Assembly (NCBI RefSeq): GCF_011320225.1
Contig: NZ_JAAOEN010000009.1
Coordinates: 164,285-228,284 of the forward strand
Direction of reading: 5' to 3'
DNA from: Phytoactinopolyspora limicola
GTDB lineage: Bacteria; Actinomycetota; Actinomycetes; Jiangellales; Jiangellaceae
DNA: 64,000 nt
Shown piece after piece: positions 1-8,687 of the stretch. Position 1 is the first letter of the stretch. Each line of letters opens with the position of its first letter. The notes below the pieces were generated by a model, which saw only the letters and a program-made list of their open reading frames with translations, had not been told where the DNA came from and made no database searches. A program made the position numbers and the translations under genes.

Positions 1-434
1 CGGTGATCGAACGCCAGCTCACCGCGGCCGGAATGAACGTGACGGTGCGTAACGTCAGCGGCGCGGATCGGCTGGCGGCCTACCTGGCGGGTGACTACCA
101 GGCGGTGTGCTGGACGATGGCGGGATTCCTGACGCCGGACGCCCTGCCGTACCGGTTCTTCCACTCCGCCGGGGACCTCAACTCGATGGGTTTCGACAAC
201 GCCGACTTCGACGCGTACGTCGATGGTGCGCGGCAGGTGGACGACCCCGCGGAGCAGAAGGAGTTGTGGTCGTCCGCCGACGAGGTTCTCGCCACCGAGA
301 TGCCGTGGGTGTGGACCACGTCGCTGCCGATCGGATGGGTCTACTCGCCGGACATCGAGAGCATCGACTTCGACGAGCCGGAGCGGCTGCGGTACAAGAT
401 CCCGATCTTCGAGAACATGTCGCTGAACCGGTAG
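1..434 (+). CDS. ABC transporter substrate-binding protein, family 5 (C-terminal part)
   Basis: This is the last ~143 residues of a solute-binding protein; its 5' end lies outside the window. The tail has the usual look of peptide/opine-type family 5 binding proteins: an alternating 'YRFFHSAGDLNSMGFDNADFDAYVDGA' type segment (seen around residues 50-75), then a helix with DPAEQKELW and a final segment typical of the C-terminal lobe closing the ligand site. Such proteins are secreted lipoproteins that deliver oligopeptides, opines or sugars to an ABC importer. It lies 28 bp before a dehydrogenase operon, so the imported compound is probably the substrate of the next genes (inference). Confidence 0.8.
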   Translation, partial: VIERQLTAAGMNVTVRNVSGADRLAAYLAGDYQAVCWTMAGFLTPDALPYRFFHSAGDLNSMGFDNADFDAYVDGARQVDDPAEQKELWSSADEVLATEMPWVWTTSLPIGWVYSPDIESIDFDEPERLRYKIPIFENMSLNR

Positions 435-462
435 CACGGCGGCGCGAGGAAGGTAGGTACAT

Positions 463-1281
463 ATGAACGGGCGCGACCAGGTGGCCCTCGTCACCGGCGC
501 CGCCTCCGGCATCGGGCGGGCCACCACACAGGAGCTCGCCGTCCGGGGCGCTCACGTGGTGATGATCGACATCAACGCCACCACGCTCGGCGAGTCGGCG
601 GCGGCCCTGCGGGAGCAAGGGCTCAGTGTCGCCGCGGTGCCGGTGGACGTCAGCGACCGGCGGGCGGTGGATTCCGCCGTCGGTGATGTCGCGGGTGAGC
701 ACGGCCGGCTGGATATCGTCGTCAACTGTGCGGTCAACTTCCTGGCCCGCGGCGTTGACGTCACCCCGGACGAGTGGGACCGCGTGCTGCGGGTGAACGT
801 CGGTGGGATCAGCAACATGGTGCAGGCCGCGCGGCCGTACCTGGCCGCCGCCGACGGCGCCGCGGTGGTGAACACCGCCAGCATCTCCGCTCATATCGCC
901 CAGCCGGCCCGGTGGACCTACAACACGTCCAAAGCCGCGATCGTCAACCTGACCCGGTGTATGGCCATGGATCTGGCCCCGGACGGAATCCGGGTCAATG
1001 TGGTGAGTCCGGGGTGGATCTGGACGCCGGAGGTGAGCAAGGCCGCCGGCGGCGACCGGGACCGCTGGGAGCCGGTGTGGGGGAGGTACCACCTGCTGCG
1101 CCGGTTGGGCGAACCCCACGAGGTGGCCACCGCCATCGCGTTCCTGTGCTCGTCCGACGCCAGCTTTATCACCGGCACCGAGCTCATGGTCGACGGCGGA
1201 TACAGCGCCATGGGGCCCGAGGGCCTCGGGGACACATCCACCTTCGCCGGCACCGAAACAACAGGTAGGAGCACCACATGA
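463..1281 (+). CDS. SDR family NAD(P)-dependent oxidoreductase
   Basis: A 272-residue classical short-chain dehydrogenase. The Rossmann motif TGAASGIGRA is near residue 11, the catalytic Ser lies in TASIS and the Tyr-Lys pair in YNTSK (about residues 148-152). A conserved C-terminal VDGGYSAMGPEG segment follows. The ATG is preceded by GAGGAAGG. Its end overlaps the next start by 4 bp, so it belongs to a tight catabolic operon. It probably oxidises or reduces a hydroxyl group of the imported compound; the exact substrate cannot be read from the sequence. Confidence 0.88.
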   Translation: MNGRDQVALVTGAASGIGRATTQELAVRGAHVVMIDINATTLGESAAALREQGLSVAAVPVDVSDRRAVDSAVGDVAGEHGRLDIVVNCAVNFLARGVDVTPDEWDRVLRVNVGGISNMVQAARPYLAAADGAAVVNTASISAHIAQPARWTYNTSKAAIVNLTRCMAMDLAPDGIRVNVVSPGWIWTPEVSKAAGGDRDRWEPVWGRYHLLRRLGEPHEVATAIAFLCSSDASFITGTELMVDGGYSAMGPEGLGDTSTFAGTETTGRSTT

Positions 1282-2231
1282 CCCGCGGCCACTCGGTGGT
1301 CATCACCGACACCAACCTCGGCGATGGTTCGCACGAGCGTGCGGAGCTTGGCGAGGGGTTCACCGTGACCCGCCACCAGGTCACAACCGAAGACGAGGTC
1401 ATCGATGTCGGCAAGGGCGCGGACGCGCTGATGGTCCAGTGGGCTCCGGTGACGAGCCGGGTCCTGGAGAACCTGCCCGGGCTACGGGTTGTGGTGCGCT
1501 ACGGCATTGGGGTCGACAACGTGGACCTCGACGCCGCTCGGCGTTTGGGTATCAAGGTCGGCAACGTCGACGACTACTGCATCGAGGAAGTCGCCGACCA
1601 TTCCGCCGCCGCTATCCACGCCCACAGCCGGCGGCTGGTCAGCGCGTCGCGCGGGTACACCGAGCGGGGCTGGACCACCGCCGGCATCACCAAGCCGGTG
1701 CCCGTGCGTGACGACGCCGTCGGCCTGGCCGGATTCGGGCGGATCGGCCGCTCGGTTGCGGCTCGGCTACGCGCACTGGGTTTCCCGGTCTTCGTCTGGG
1801 ACCCATATGCCACCGACGTGCCCGACGACGTCACGATCGCGGGTTCGTTGACTGAGCTGGCCGCGTCCGTGAACCACCTGAGCCTGCACCTTGCCCTCAA
1901 CGAGCAGACCCACGGCATCGTCGACACGTCGGTGCTGCGGGCGTTGGGACCGTCGGGACATGTGGTGAACACCGCACGTGGTGCGCTGATCGACGAACCC
2001 GCACTCCTCACGGCTCTTGACGCCGGCGAGGTCGGTTTCGCGTCGTTGGACGTGCTGGCCAGCGAACCACCCGAAGGGACCTCCGCGGAGCTGGCCGCAC
2101 ATCCGCGGGTGCTCGTCACCCCGCACGTCGCCTATCTGTCGACCGAGTCGTTGCCGCAGTTGCGGCTGCGGGCGGCCCGTAAGGTCCGGGACCTGCTGAC
2201 CGGAACGGGTGACGGGATGGCGATCGGATGA
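1278..2231 (+). CDS. D-isomer-specific 2-hydroxyacid dehydrogenase (C-terminal binding protein-like)
   Basis: A 317-residue two-domain D-2-hydroxyacid dehydrogenase. The NAD-binding motif GFGRIG is near residue 153. The substrate-binding domain has VRYGIGVDNVDLDAA, and the catalytic domain ends with NTARGALIDE and a TPHVAYLS segment carrying the active-site His. The family interconverts 2-keto acids and D-2-hydroxy acids with NAD(H). It overlaps its neighbours by 4 bp on both sides, so it is translated in the same operon as the SDR and the zinc dehydrogenase. Confidence 0.88.
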   Translation: MTRGHSVVITDTNLGDGSHERAELGEGFTVTRHQVTTEDEVIDVGKGADALMVQWAPVTSRVLENLPGLRVVVRYGIGVDNVDLDAARRLGIKVGNVDDYCIEEVADHSAAAIHAHSRRLVSASRGYTERGWTTAGITKPVPVRDDAVGLAGFGRIGRSVAARLRALGFPVFVWDPYATDVPDDVTIAGSLTELAASVNHLSLHLALNEQTHGIVDTSVLRALGPSGHVVNTARGALIDEPALLTALDAGEVGFASLDVLASEPPEGTSAELAAHPRVLVTPHVAYLSTESLPQLRLRAARKVRDLLTGTGDGMAIG

Positions 2232-3157
2232 AGGCCATGGTGTTCACCCGGCCGGGCACGGTGGAGATGTGTGACGTCGCCACCCCTGAGGCGGGTGCCG
2301 GGGAGGTGGTGGTCGACGTACGGGCCGTCGGGATCTGCGGGAGTGAGCTGCACGGCATCGGCGAGGGCACCCTGCGGCGGCCACCACTGGTGATGGGCCA
2401 CGAGATCGCCGGCCTGGTCGGTGACCGGCGGGTCACCGTCAACCCGCTGCTGAGCTGCTCGGCCTGCGACATGTGTGGCTTGGGTGCGGACAACCTGTGC
2501 CGGAACCGCGCCATTCTGGGTATCGACCGGCCCGGTGGGTTCGCCGACGCCGTCGTGGTGCCCGAATCGGCGGTCCACGAGATCGACGACTCGATGACGT
2601 TCGCGGCGGCGTCCATGGTGGAGCCGCTGGCCAACGCCGTACATGCGCTGCGGCTGGCCGATCCGGGCCCGTCGGACCGGATCGGCATCATCGGCGCCGG
2701 CGCCATCGGGCTGATGTGCCTGCTGGTCGCGGCCGCTCAGGTGGACGACGTCGCCATCTGCGATCTTGACCCGCGGCGGATCGAGACTGCGCAGGAACTC
2801 GGCGCATCCCGGGTGGGCACCGCGCTGGACGGTGAGTACGACGTCGTCGTCGACGCCGTTGGTGCGGAAACCACCCACCGTGCTTCGCTTGAGGTGTTGC
2901 GCCCCGGCGGCACCGCGGTGTGGATCGGGCTGCAAAGTAGTAAGGCCGGCTTCGACGGGCAAGGAATCGTCCGCGAGGAGAAGCGGGTGGTGGGCTCGTA
3001 CTGCTACACGCGCGACGATTTCGCGGCGGCCCTGAAGCTGGCGGTCGGATTGCCGCTGGACTGGCACACCACGTTCCCGCTCACCGCCGGCGTCGACATC
3101 TTCAATGAGCTCATGGCCGGTACCGCGAGCACGGCGAAGGCGGTCCTGGTCCGGTGA
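2228..3157 (+). CDS. Zinc-dependent alcohol dehydrogenase (threonine/sorbitol dehydrogenase-like)
   Basis: A 309-residue medium-chain dehydrogenase. The catalytic zinc site is marked by GICGSELHG (Cys near residue 36) and GHEIAG. Structural-zinc cysteines lie in NPLLSCSACDMCGLGADNLCRN, and the nucleotide-binding motif is GAGAIG. The protein is slightly shorter than the usual 340-350 residues. It starts in an ATGA overlap with the hydroxyacid dehydrogenase, and the next gene follows after a 22 bp gap. It probably oxidises a secondary alcohol in the same pathway (inference). Confidence 0.87.
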   Translation: MKAMVFTRPGTVEMCDVATPEAGAGEVVVDVRAVGICGSELHGIGEGTLRRPPLVMGHEIAGLVGDRRVTVNPLLSCSACDMCGLGADNLCRNRAILGIDRPGGFADAVVVPESAVHEIDDSMTFAAASMVEPLANAVHALRLADPGPSDRIGIIGAGAIGLMCLLVAAAQVDDVAICDLDPRRIETAQELGASRVGTALDGEYDVVVDAVGAETTHRASLEVLRPGGTAVWIGLQSSKAGFDGQGIVREEKRVVGSYCYTRDDFAAALKLAVGLPLDWHTTFPLTAGVDIFNELMAGTASTAKAVLVR

Positions 3158-3179
3158 CGAGCAGGCAAAGGAGGCAGGA

Positions 3180-3977
3180 ATGAGCTTTGACGTCAGGTTG
3201 CTGCACGTGGGCGACGGCGACGTTCCCGGGCCCGAGGTGTACTGGATGTCCGACTGGGATCAGTGGTATCGGCTGGCGTTCCAGGCGTTTCTCATCCAGG
3301 GCGACGGCATCAACGCCCTAGTGAGTACCGGGCCAGCTGAGGATCTGACTCCGATGAACGACCAGTGGGCGTCGTTCCTGGGGGAGCGGGCGGCGATGCG
3401 CCGCGAACCCGGCCAGTGGTTGCCCGACCAGTTGCGGACGCTTGCGGTGGATCCCGCGGATATCACCCACGTGATCCTCACGCCGTTACAGCTCTACACC
3501 ACGTCCAACGTCGGCCATTTTCCCAACGCGGAGATCTGTCTGGCCGAACGCGGCTGGCTGCATTTCCACCGCACCAAGCGGCACCCGCACGACAACCGGT
3601 GGAGTTCCATCCCGCCCGACGTCCTCACCTACCTCACCCACGACGCGTGGGACCGGGTGCGCCTGCTCGCCGACGAAGACCAGATCGTGCCGGGCCTGCG
3701 CACCTGGTGGGCCGGGTCACACCACCGCGCCAGCATCGTCGTGGAGGCGGACACCACCGAAGGACTCGTCACCATCACCGACGCCTACTTCACCCAACGC
3801 AACCTCGACGAGCGGCACCCGATCGGCATCTGCGAGAACATCTACGAGGCTCTCGCCGTGTTCGACCGGGTGAGCCGGGTGGCCGACCACACCCTGACGT
3901 TGTACGACGCCGATCAGCTGACGCGGTATCCGAGCCGGGTGATCGGCGGCCGTGGCGGCGGGACGGCCAGTGGCTGA
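3180..3977 (+). CDS. Metallo-beta-lactamase-fold protein, lactonase-like, metal motif lost
   Basis: A 265-residue protein aligning by eye with N-acyl homoserine lactonase-type MBL-fold proteins: a LIQGDGINALVSTG strand pair, an ITHVILT strand, an FPNAEICLAE segment and a final TITDAYF strand. The usual zinc motif HxHxDH after the ITHVILT strand is replaced by PLQLYT, and the later metal-binding His region reads GSHHRASIVV. Canonical dinuclear hydrolase chemistry is therefore unlikely. The ATG at 3180 has an AAAGGAGG site; an upstream in-frame start has none. The gene sits in the dehydrogenase operon, so it may act on a lactone or thioester by another mechanism or be structural. Confidence 0.72.
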   Translation: MSFDVRLLHVGDGDVPGPEVYWMSDWDQWYRLAFQAFLIQGDGINALVSTGPAEDLTPMNDQWASFLGERAAMRREPGQWLPDQLRTLAVDPADITHVILTPLQLYTTSNVGHFPNAEICLAERGWLHFHRTKRHPHDNRWSSIPPDVLTYLTHDAWDRVRLLADEDQIVPGLRTWWAGSHHRASIVVEADTTEGLVTITDAYFTQRNLDERHPIGICENIYEALAVFDRVSRVADHTLTLYDADQLTRYPSRVIGGRGGGTASG

Positions 3978-5538
3978 GTTCACGTTCGAGGCCCTGACGC
4001 CGACCGCCTTCCTGCGGCGTTCGGCGACGGTGTTCCGGGACCGCGTCGCGGTGGTCGACGGTGAGCACACCTGGACCTACGGCGAGTTCGATCAACGCTC
4101 CAGGGCGCTCACCGGGCTGTTGAGCGGGCTTGGTGTCCGGCCGGGGGACCGGGTCGCCGCGTTGTGCACCAACAGCCACGTCATGCTGGAGCTTCACCAC
4201 GGCGTGCCGATGTGTGGTGCGGTCCTGGTGCCGCTGAACATTCGCCTGGCTGTGGACGAGCTGGTGTACATCGTTGGGCACTCCGGCGCCACCGTGCTCA
4301 TCGCTACGGCCGAGCTGGCGGCCGCCGCGCGGCAGGTCGCCGACGCCACCGGCGTGCGCGTCGTCGTCGCCGGCGGCCCCGACGACGAGTACGAGCGCCT
4401 ACTGGCGTCGTCGTCACCGTCGCCAGTGGCCACCAGCGACGAGACAGCCCTGCTGTCGATCAACTACACCAGCGGCACCACCGGCCACCCGAAAGGGGTG
4501 ATGTACCACCACCGCGGCGCGTACCTACAAGCGCTGGCGATGGCGATGCACAACGGCCTCGGACCGGCCAGCAGCTACCTGTGGACGTTGCCGATGTTCC
4601 ACTGCCACGGGTGGTCGTTCCCTTGGGCGGTGACGGCGGCCGGCGGCACCCAGGTCTGCCTGCGGGCGGTCGACGCGGACGTCATCTGGCAGCTGCTGCG
4701 CCAGCACGGTGTCACCCATTTCAGCGCCGCTCCCACGGTGTTGTCGATGATCGCCAACGCGCCGTCGGCTGACGGCCCGCCCCTCCCAGCGCCGGTGGCG
4801 GTGACCACCGGGGGTGCACCACCGTCGCCCACCCTGATCGCCCGGATGACCGAGTTGAACATGGAGGTCACCCACCTGTACGGGCTCACCGAGACGTTCG
4901 GCCCGATCGCCATCAACCAGTGGAATCCCGAGTGGGACGCGGCGGGGCCGGACCAGCAAGTGATGCTGCGGGCCAGGCAAGGTGTGGGTAACGTCGTCGC
5001 CAGCCCGCTGCGGGTGATCGACGGTCACGGTGCGGACGTCCCCGCCGACGCCGCCACCCTCGGGGAGATCGCGGTACGCGGCAACGACGTCATGCTCGGG
5101 TACTACCGCGACGACGACGCCACCCGCGCGGCCACGGTCGACGGCTGGCTCCGGACCGGCGACCTCGCGGTATGCCACCCGGACGGCTACGTCGAGGTCA
5201 AAGACCGGCGCAAGGACGTCATCATCTCCGGGGGAGAGAACATCTCCTCGGTGGAGGTGGAACGCACCCTGGACAGCCACCCGGCCGTGCTGGAGAGCGC
5301 CGTCGTCGGCGCCGCACACGAGAAGTGGGGTGAAGTCCCGGTAGCGTTCGTGGACCGCAAACCCGGGTACACCGTGGACGAGCGTGAACTGATCCAGCAC
5401 GTGCGCGCCCGGCTGGCCGCGTTCAAAGCACCGAAACGAGTGGTATTCGGTCCGCTGCCGAAAACCTCCACCGGAAAGATCAGGAAGAACGTGCTCCGCC
5501 AGCGCTGGCAGACCGATTATGCGTCGACATATAGTTGA
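3952..5538 (+). CDS. AMP-dependent acyl-CoA synthetase/ligase
   Basis: A 528-residue ANL-superfamily enzyme that activates a carboxylic acid as acyl-AMP and transfers it to CoA. The P-loop-like motif is INYTSGTTGHPKG (about residues 168-180). The adenylate motifs YGLTET, TGD and KDRRKDVIISGGENIS are present, and the C-terminal catalytic Lys lies in PKTSTGKIRKN. GTG at 3952 is used here; GTG at 3970, six codons later, is nearly as good. It overlaps the MBL-fold gene and ends the operon, which suggests that the pathway finishes with a CoA ester. Confidence 0.88.
   Translation: MAAGRPVAEFTFEALTPTAFLRRSATVFRDRVAVVDGEHTWTYGEFDQRSRALTGLLSGLGVRPGDRVAALCTNSHVMLELHHGVPMCGAVLVPLNIRLAVDELVYIVGHSGATVLIATAELAAAARQVADATGVRVVVAGGPDDEYERLLASSSPSPVATSDETALLSINYTSGTTGHPKGVMYHHRGAYLQALAMAMHNGLGPASSYLWTLPMFHCHGWSFPWAVTAAGGTQVCLRAVDADVIWQLLRQHGVTHFSAAPTVLSMIANAPSADGPPLPAPVAVTTGGAPPSPTLIARMTELNMEVTHLYGLTETFGPIAINQWNPEWDAAGPDQQVMLRARQGVGNVVASPLRVIDGHGADVPADAATLGEIAVRGNDVMLGYYRDDDATRAATVDGWLRTGDLAVCHPDGYVEVKDRRKDVIISGGENISSVEVERTLDSHPAVLESAVVGAAHEKWGEVPVAFVDRKPGYTVDERELIQHVRARLAAFKAPKRVVFGPLPKTSTGKIRKNVLRQRWQTDYASTYS
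5530..5535 (+). promoter_or_regulatory. Possible leaderless promoter -10 box (TATAGT) for the toxin-antitoxin pair
   Basis: TATAGT matches the actinobacterial TANNNT -10 pattern. It ends 6 nt before the GTG start at 5542, which has no Shine-Dalgarno sequence. This spacing is that of leaderless transcripts. No clear -35 box is seen. Confidence 0.45.
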
Positions 5539-5541
5539 TCC

Positions 5542-6009
5542 GTGGATGCGGCACGTCGAGTACGTACAGCACGTGTCCGGGCGGGCATCAGCCAGAGCGA
5601 GCTGGCCCGCCGTAGTGGTGTGCCGCAGTCGCATATCTCGCGCATCGAGTCCGGCCAGGTCGAGCCGACCGAGCAGACGATGAACAAACTCGCGGCGGCG
5701 TGCCGGCTGCGCCCGTCGGTCTTGTTGAAGGAACACCGCAGCGAGATTCTGGAGCTGGCCAGCAAGAGCGGGGCGAGCAATGTGCGGGTGTTCGGCTCGG
5801 TCGCGCGGGACGAAGACACCCACGATTCCGACATCGACCTGCTGATGGACTTCGAGCCGGGCACGTCCGTGTTCACGCTGGCCGGGCTCCAAGCCGAGCT
5901 GGAAGAGCTGCTCGGTGTTCACGTCGACGTGGTGGGTGACAGCAAACGGCAGCCCCGCCGTGGCAAGACTATTCTGGCCAATGCTCGGCGCGAGGCAGTG
6001 GCGTTATGA
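5542..6009 (+). CDS. mntA: XRE-MNT fusion antitoxin (MntA-like nucleotidyltransferase)
   Basis: A 155-residue protein of two parts. Residues 1-65 form a helix-turn-helix of XRE type (GISQSELARRSGVPQSHISRIESG). Residues 75-155 form a minimal nucleotidyltransferase with GSVARDEDTHDSDIDL, where GS and the DxD metal-binding pair are intact. In type VII systems MntA inactivates its HEPN partner by adding AMP to a tyrosine. The fused DNA-binding domain suggests that the antitoxin also represses its own promoter (inference). The start is GTG without an evident ribosome site. The toxin gene overlaps by 4 bp. Confidence 0.82.
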   Translation: MDAARRVRTARVRAGISQSELARRSGVPQSHISRIESGQVEPTEQTMNKLAAACRLRPSVLLKEHRSEILELASKSGASNVRVFGSVARDEDTHDSDIDLLMDFEPGTSVFTLAGLQAELEELLGVHVDVVGDSKRQPRRGKTILANARREAVAL

Positions 6010-6368
6010 CCTCAGCGCGAACGGTGCGAGAACTGGCCGGAGACGTCGAAGTGCTCGCGGAGGTCGCCGCCGCCATCCGAGCCAAAGGTGAGGATGCCTT
6101 CTTCGACGACGGCATGGACGGCGAGATACTCCGGCGGGCCGGCCGCCAGCTTGTTGTTGATCTCTGGTCCGCGGTGGATCGACTTCCGGCGGATGTCACC
6201 GACGCACACCCACAGATTCCCTGGAAAGGGATCAAAGGAATGCGCAACCGGGTCGCCCATACCTATGAGCATGTGGACGACGAATATGTGTGGGGTGCCC
6301 TGGCGCAGGATTTTCGGCGAGTCTCGGATGCGCTGGCCGGTTCAGCTGTTGGTGGCCAGCGCCCGTAG
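6006..6368 (+). CDS. hepT: HEPN-domain toxin (HepT-like RNase)
   Basis: A 120-residue HEPN protein. The RX4HXY signature is complete: R80, H85 and Y87 in RNRVAHTY. Arg and His form the RNase site in this family, and the Tyr is the residue AMPylated by MntA. An ATGA overlap with the nucleotidyltransferase gene gives the normal antitoxin-first order. The 3' end overlaps the convergent phosphotransferase gene by 27 bp. A toxin role is inferred from the family and the context. Confidence 0.82.
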   Translation: MTSARTVRELAGDVEVLAEVAAAIRAKGEDAFFDDGMDGEILRRAGRQLVVDLWSAVDRLPADVTDAHPQIPWKGIKGMRNRVAHTYEHVDDEYVWGALAQDFRRVSDALAGSAVGGQRP

Positions 6369-7361
6369 ACCGTTGGCGACGAGTGGCGGCACGGCGTCAC
6401 CCACCGTGTCGAAACCCGAGCCGCGGGTCAAGCCAGCGGTATAGCGGGCGTGGATGCCCTCGGCGATGACGGCGATCTTGAAATACCCGAGGGCGACGTA
6501 GAAGGCCAGCCCGCTCAGGTCCCGGCCGGTCGTTTCGGCGTAGCGCTGCGCGAGCTCGTCCGTCGACGGCAGCCGCGGGCTGGTGGACGCGGCCGAGCCA
6601 GCGAGCACCGGCTCGAACACCGGATCCGCATAGACCAGGTGCAGGCCGAGGTCGGCCAGGGGATCACCGACGGTGGCCATCTCCCAGTCCACCAGGGCCC
6701 GCACCACACCTATGTCGTCGGGGTCCAGGATGGCGTTGTCGATGCGGAAGTCACCGTGCACGATGGCCGCGCCGGCCTCGGCCGGACAGGTGTCGGCGAG
6801 GCGGGCATGGAGGGCGTCGACATCGTCGAGCTGGCGGGTGCGCACCCGTTGCCATTGGTCGTTCCAGCGCCGTACCTGCCGGCGCAGGTAGCCTTCGGGG
6901 CGCCCGAAATCACCGAGCCCGACGTGTGCCGGGTCGACGGTATGCAGGCGGGCGAGGACGTCGACGAGCCCGAAGGCGCACCGGCGGATGTCAGCCGCCG
7001 GTAGCGTGTGCAGCTGCTCCTGGCTGCGCAGAACCGGCCCGTCGACGTAGCGGACCACGGAGAACGGCACACCCAGGACGTCGTCGTCGGCGTAGGCCAC
7101 CGCGCGCGCCACGGGGACGTCGGTGTCGGCCAAGGCGGACACGACACGGTACTCCCGATACATGTCGTGAGCGGAGGGTGTCAGCCCACCCAGCGGAGGG
7201 CGGCGAAGGACCCACGTGGAGTGCCCGTCGGTGAGCCGGTAGGTCAGATTGGACCTGCCGCCCTCAAGTAGCCGAGCGGTGAGCCGGTCACGAAACCCGG
7301 GCACGTGGTCGATGAAGAAGCGCTCCAGAGCTAGTAGGTCGAGCCCGGCGTCGTCGCTCAT
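6342..7361 (-). CDS. Phosphotransferase family protein (ACAD10/11 APH-like kinase)
   Basis: A 339-residue APH-fold protein. GGRSNLTYRL lies in the N lobe, the catalytic loop is IVHGDFRIDN and the metal-binding Asp is in LVDWEMATVGDPLADLG. The GDPLADLG extension is typical of the subfamily found with acyl-CoA dehydrogenases and related to eukaryotic ACAD10/11. Those proteins phosphorylate 4-hydroxyacyl-CoA before dehydration. It is translationally coupled (ATGA) to the acyl-CoA dehydrogenase upstream, which supports the role. Confidence 0.84.
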   Translation of the reverse strand: MSDDAGLDLLALERFFIDHVPGFRDRLTARLLEGGRSNLTYRLTDGHSTWVLRRPPLGGLTPSAHDMYREYRVVSALADTDVPVARAVAYADDDVLGVPFSVVRYVDGPVLRSQEQLHTLPAADIRRCAFGLVDVLARLHTVDPAHVGLGDFGRPEGYLRRQVRRWNDQWQRVRTRQLDDVDALHARLADTCPAEAGAAIVHGDFRIDNAILDPDDIGVVRALVDWEMATVGDPLADLGLHLVYADPVFEPVLAGSAASTSPRLPSTDELAQRYAETTGRDLSGLAFYVALGYFKIAVIAEGIHARYTAGLTRGSGFDTVGDAVPPLVANGLRALATNS

Positions 7362-8548
7362 TGGCCGCCCGCACTGTGTCGGCGGACAACTCGGCGGGCG
7401 ATCGCCCACCGGTGGGTCTCCGACGGGCCGTCGTAGATCCGGAACGGCCGTACCTCCCGCAAGAAGCGGCCGAGCGGCACGTCGGCGGAGATGCCGAGCG
7501 ACCCGCATATTTGGATCGCGCGGTCGACTACTCGCCAGATCGCCTCCGCGCAGAAGGTCTTGGCAATCGCCGTCGACTGTGCCGCCGAGCGGCCCTGGTC
7601 GAGCTCCCAGCATGCCTGCAGGATGAGGCCACGGCAGGCGGCGATGTCGATCTCGTTGTCGGCGATCATCTGCTGGGCCATGCCGAGGTCGGCCAGCCGG
7701 GAGCCGAACAGGTCTCGGCTGGTGGCCCGCCCCACCGCGATGTCTTGTGCCCGGCGGGCGATACCCAGCCAGCGCATGCAGTGGGTCATCCGGGCCGGTC
7801 CGAGCCTGACCTGGGCGTAGCGGAATCCCTCGTCGACTTCGCCGAGCACGGCATCGTCGGGCACGACACACTCGTCGAAGAGGATCTCCATGTGCCCGCC
7901 GTAGAGGCTTTCGTCCAGCGTCTCGATGTGCCGGAGCTGTTTCATTCCCGGGTTGTCCGCATCGACGAGGAACATGGTGGCCCCGCCCAGGTCTCCCGGC
8001 TGGCCGGACGTTCTCGCCATACAGATCGCGAAACCCGCGCCGTCGGCTCCGGTGATGAACCATTTACGTCCGTCGATACGCCAGCCACCGTTGACTCGCT
8101 CCGCGCGGGTGGTGAGAGCGCTCGGATCCGACCCGGCCCCTGGTGCGGGTTCGGTCATGGCGAAACACGAACGGATCGCCCCGGCGACGAGCGGGCGTAA
8201 GTAGCGCTCTCTTTGATCGTTGGTGGCCACGGCTTCGAGCAGGTGCATGTTGCCTTCGTCGGGCGCGGCGATGTTCAGCGCGAGCGGACCGAGCAGAGAA
8301 TATCCGGCTTCCTCGAAGACGGGGGCCCGGCTGCGCATATCCAGCCCGAGCCCGCCCATGTCGGTGCCGGCGTGTGGCGCGAGCAGGCCAGCCTCTCGGG
8401 CTGATCGTTGCAGGGTGCGCCGGATCTCCTCCGAGCGCACGACGCCGTTGTGTTCGTCCTCGACCGGGAGCACGACGTCTCGGACGAACTGTGCCGTGTG
8501 TTCGGCCAGGCGGGCGACGGCTGGCTCGTGGGTGAAGTCGACGGCCAC
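7358..8548 (-). CDS. Acyl-CoA dehydrogenase family protein
   Basis: A 396-residue flavin enzyme. It has the FAMTEPAPGAGSDP substrate/FAD segment, the KWFITGADGAGFAICMART beta-domain, and a C-terminal RDLFGSRLADLGMAQQMIAD helix followed by QICGSLGISADVPLGRFLREVR. The GTG start has an AAGGAGCC ribosome site. It probably works with the co-transcribed APH-like kinase in the breakdown of a hydroxylated or branched acyl-CoA. A palindrome sits just upstream, facing the divergent TetR gene. Confidence 0.87.
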   Translation of the reverse strand: MAVDFTHEPAVARLAEHTAQFVRDVVLPVEDEHNGVVRSEEIRRTLQRSAREAGLLAPHAGTDMGGLGLDMRSRAPVFEEAGYSLLGPLALNIAAPDEGNMHLLEAVATNDQRERYLRPLVAGAIRSCFAMTEPAPGAGSDPSALTTRAERVNGGWRIDGRKWFITGADGAGFAICMARTSGQPGDLGGATMFLVDADNPGMKQLRHIETLDESLYGGHMEILFDECVVPDDAVLGEVDEGFRYAQVRLGPARMTHCMRWLGIARRAQDIAVGRATSRDLFGSRLADLGMAQQMIADNEIDIAACRGLILQACWELDQGRSAAQSTAIAKTFCAEAIWRVVDRAIQICGSLGISADVPLGRFLREVRPFRIYDGPSETHRWAIARRVVRRHSAGGQ

Positions 8549-8562
8549 GGATCGGCTCCTTC

Positions 8563-8580
8563 GGCTAATGGTTATTAGCC
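8563..8580. promoter_or_regulatory. Palindromic operator, probable TetR site
   Basis: GGCTAAT-GGTT-ATTAGCC is a perfect 7-bp inverted repeat. It lies 15 bp upstream of the acyl-CoA dehydrogenase start and about 108 bp from the TetR start. A direct repeat of ACTACGT (8599-8605 and 8612-8618) sits beside it. Position and symmetry fit binding by the divergent TetR protein (inference). Confidence 0.6.
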
Positions 8581-8687
8581 AAAAGGCTAGTGTAAAAGAC
8601 TACGTAGAGCAACTACGTGAAGACCATGGGTGGAATGGGTGCGAGAATCAGGCTAGTCATCGATAGCCGAGCCGGTGAGGGATGGGC

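Noticed and set aside
4525..5922. 465-codon leftward frame opposite the acyl-CoA ligase
   Set aside because: It is a shadow of the ligase and antitoxin genes, which have intact motifs in the other direction.
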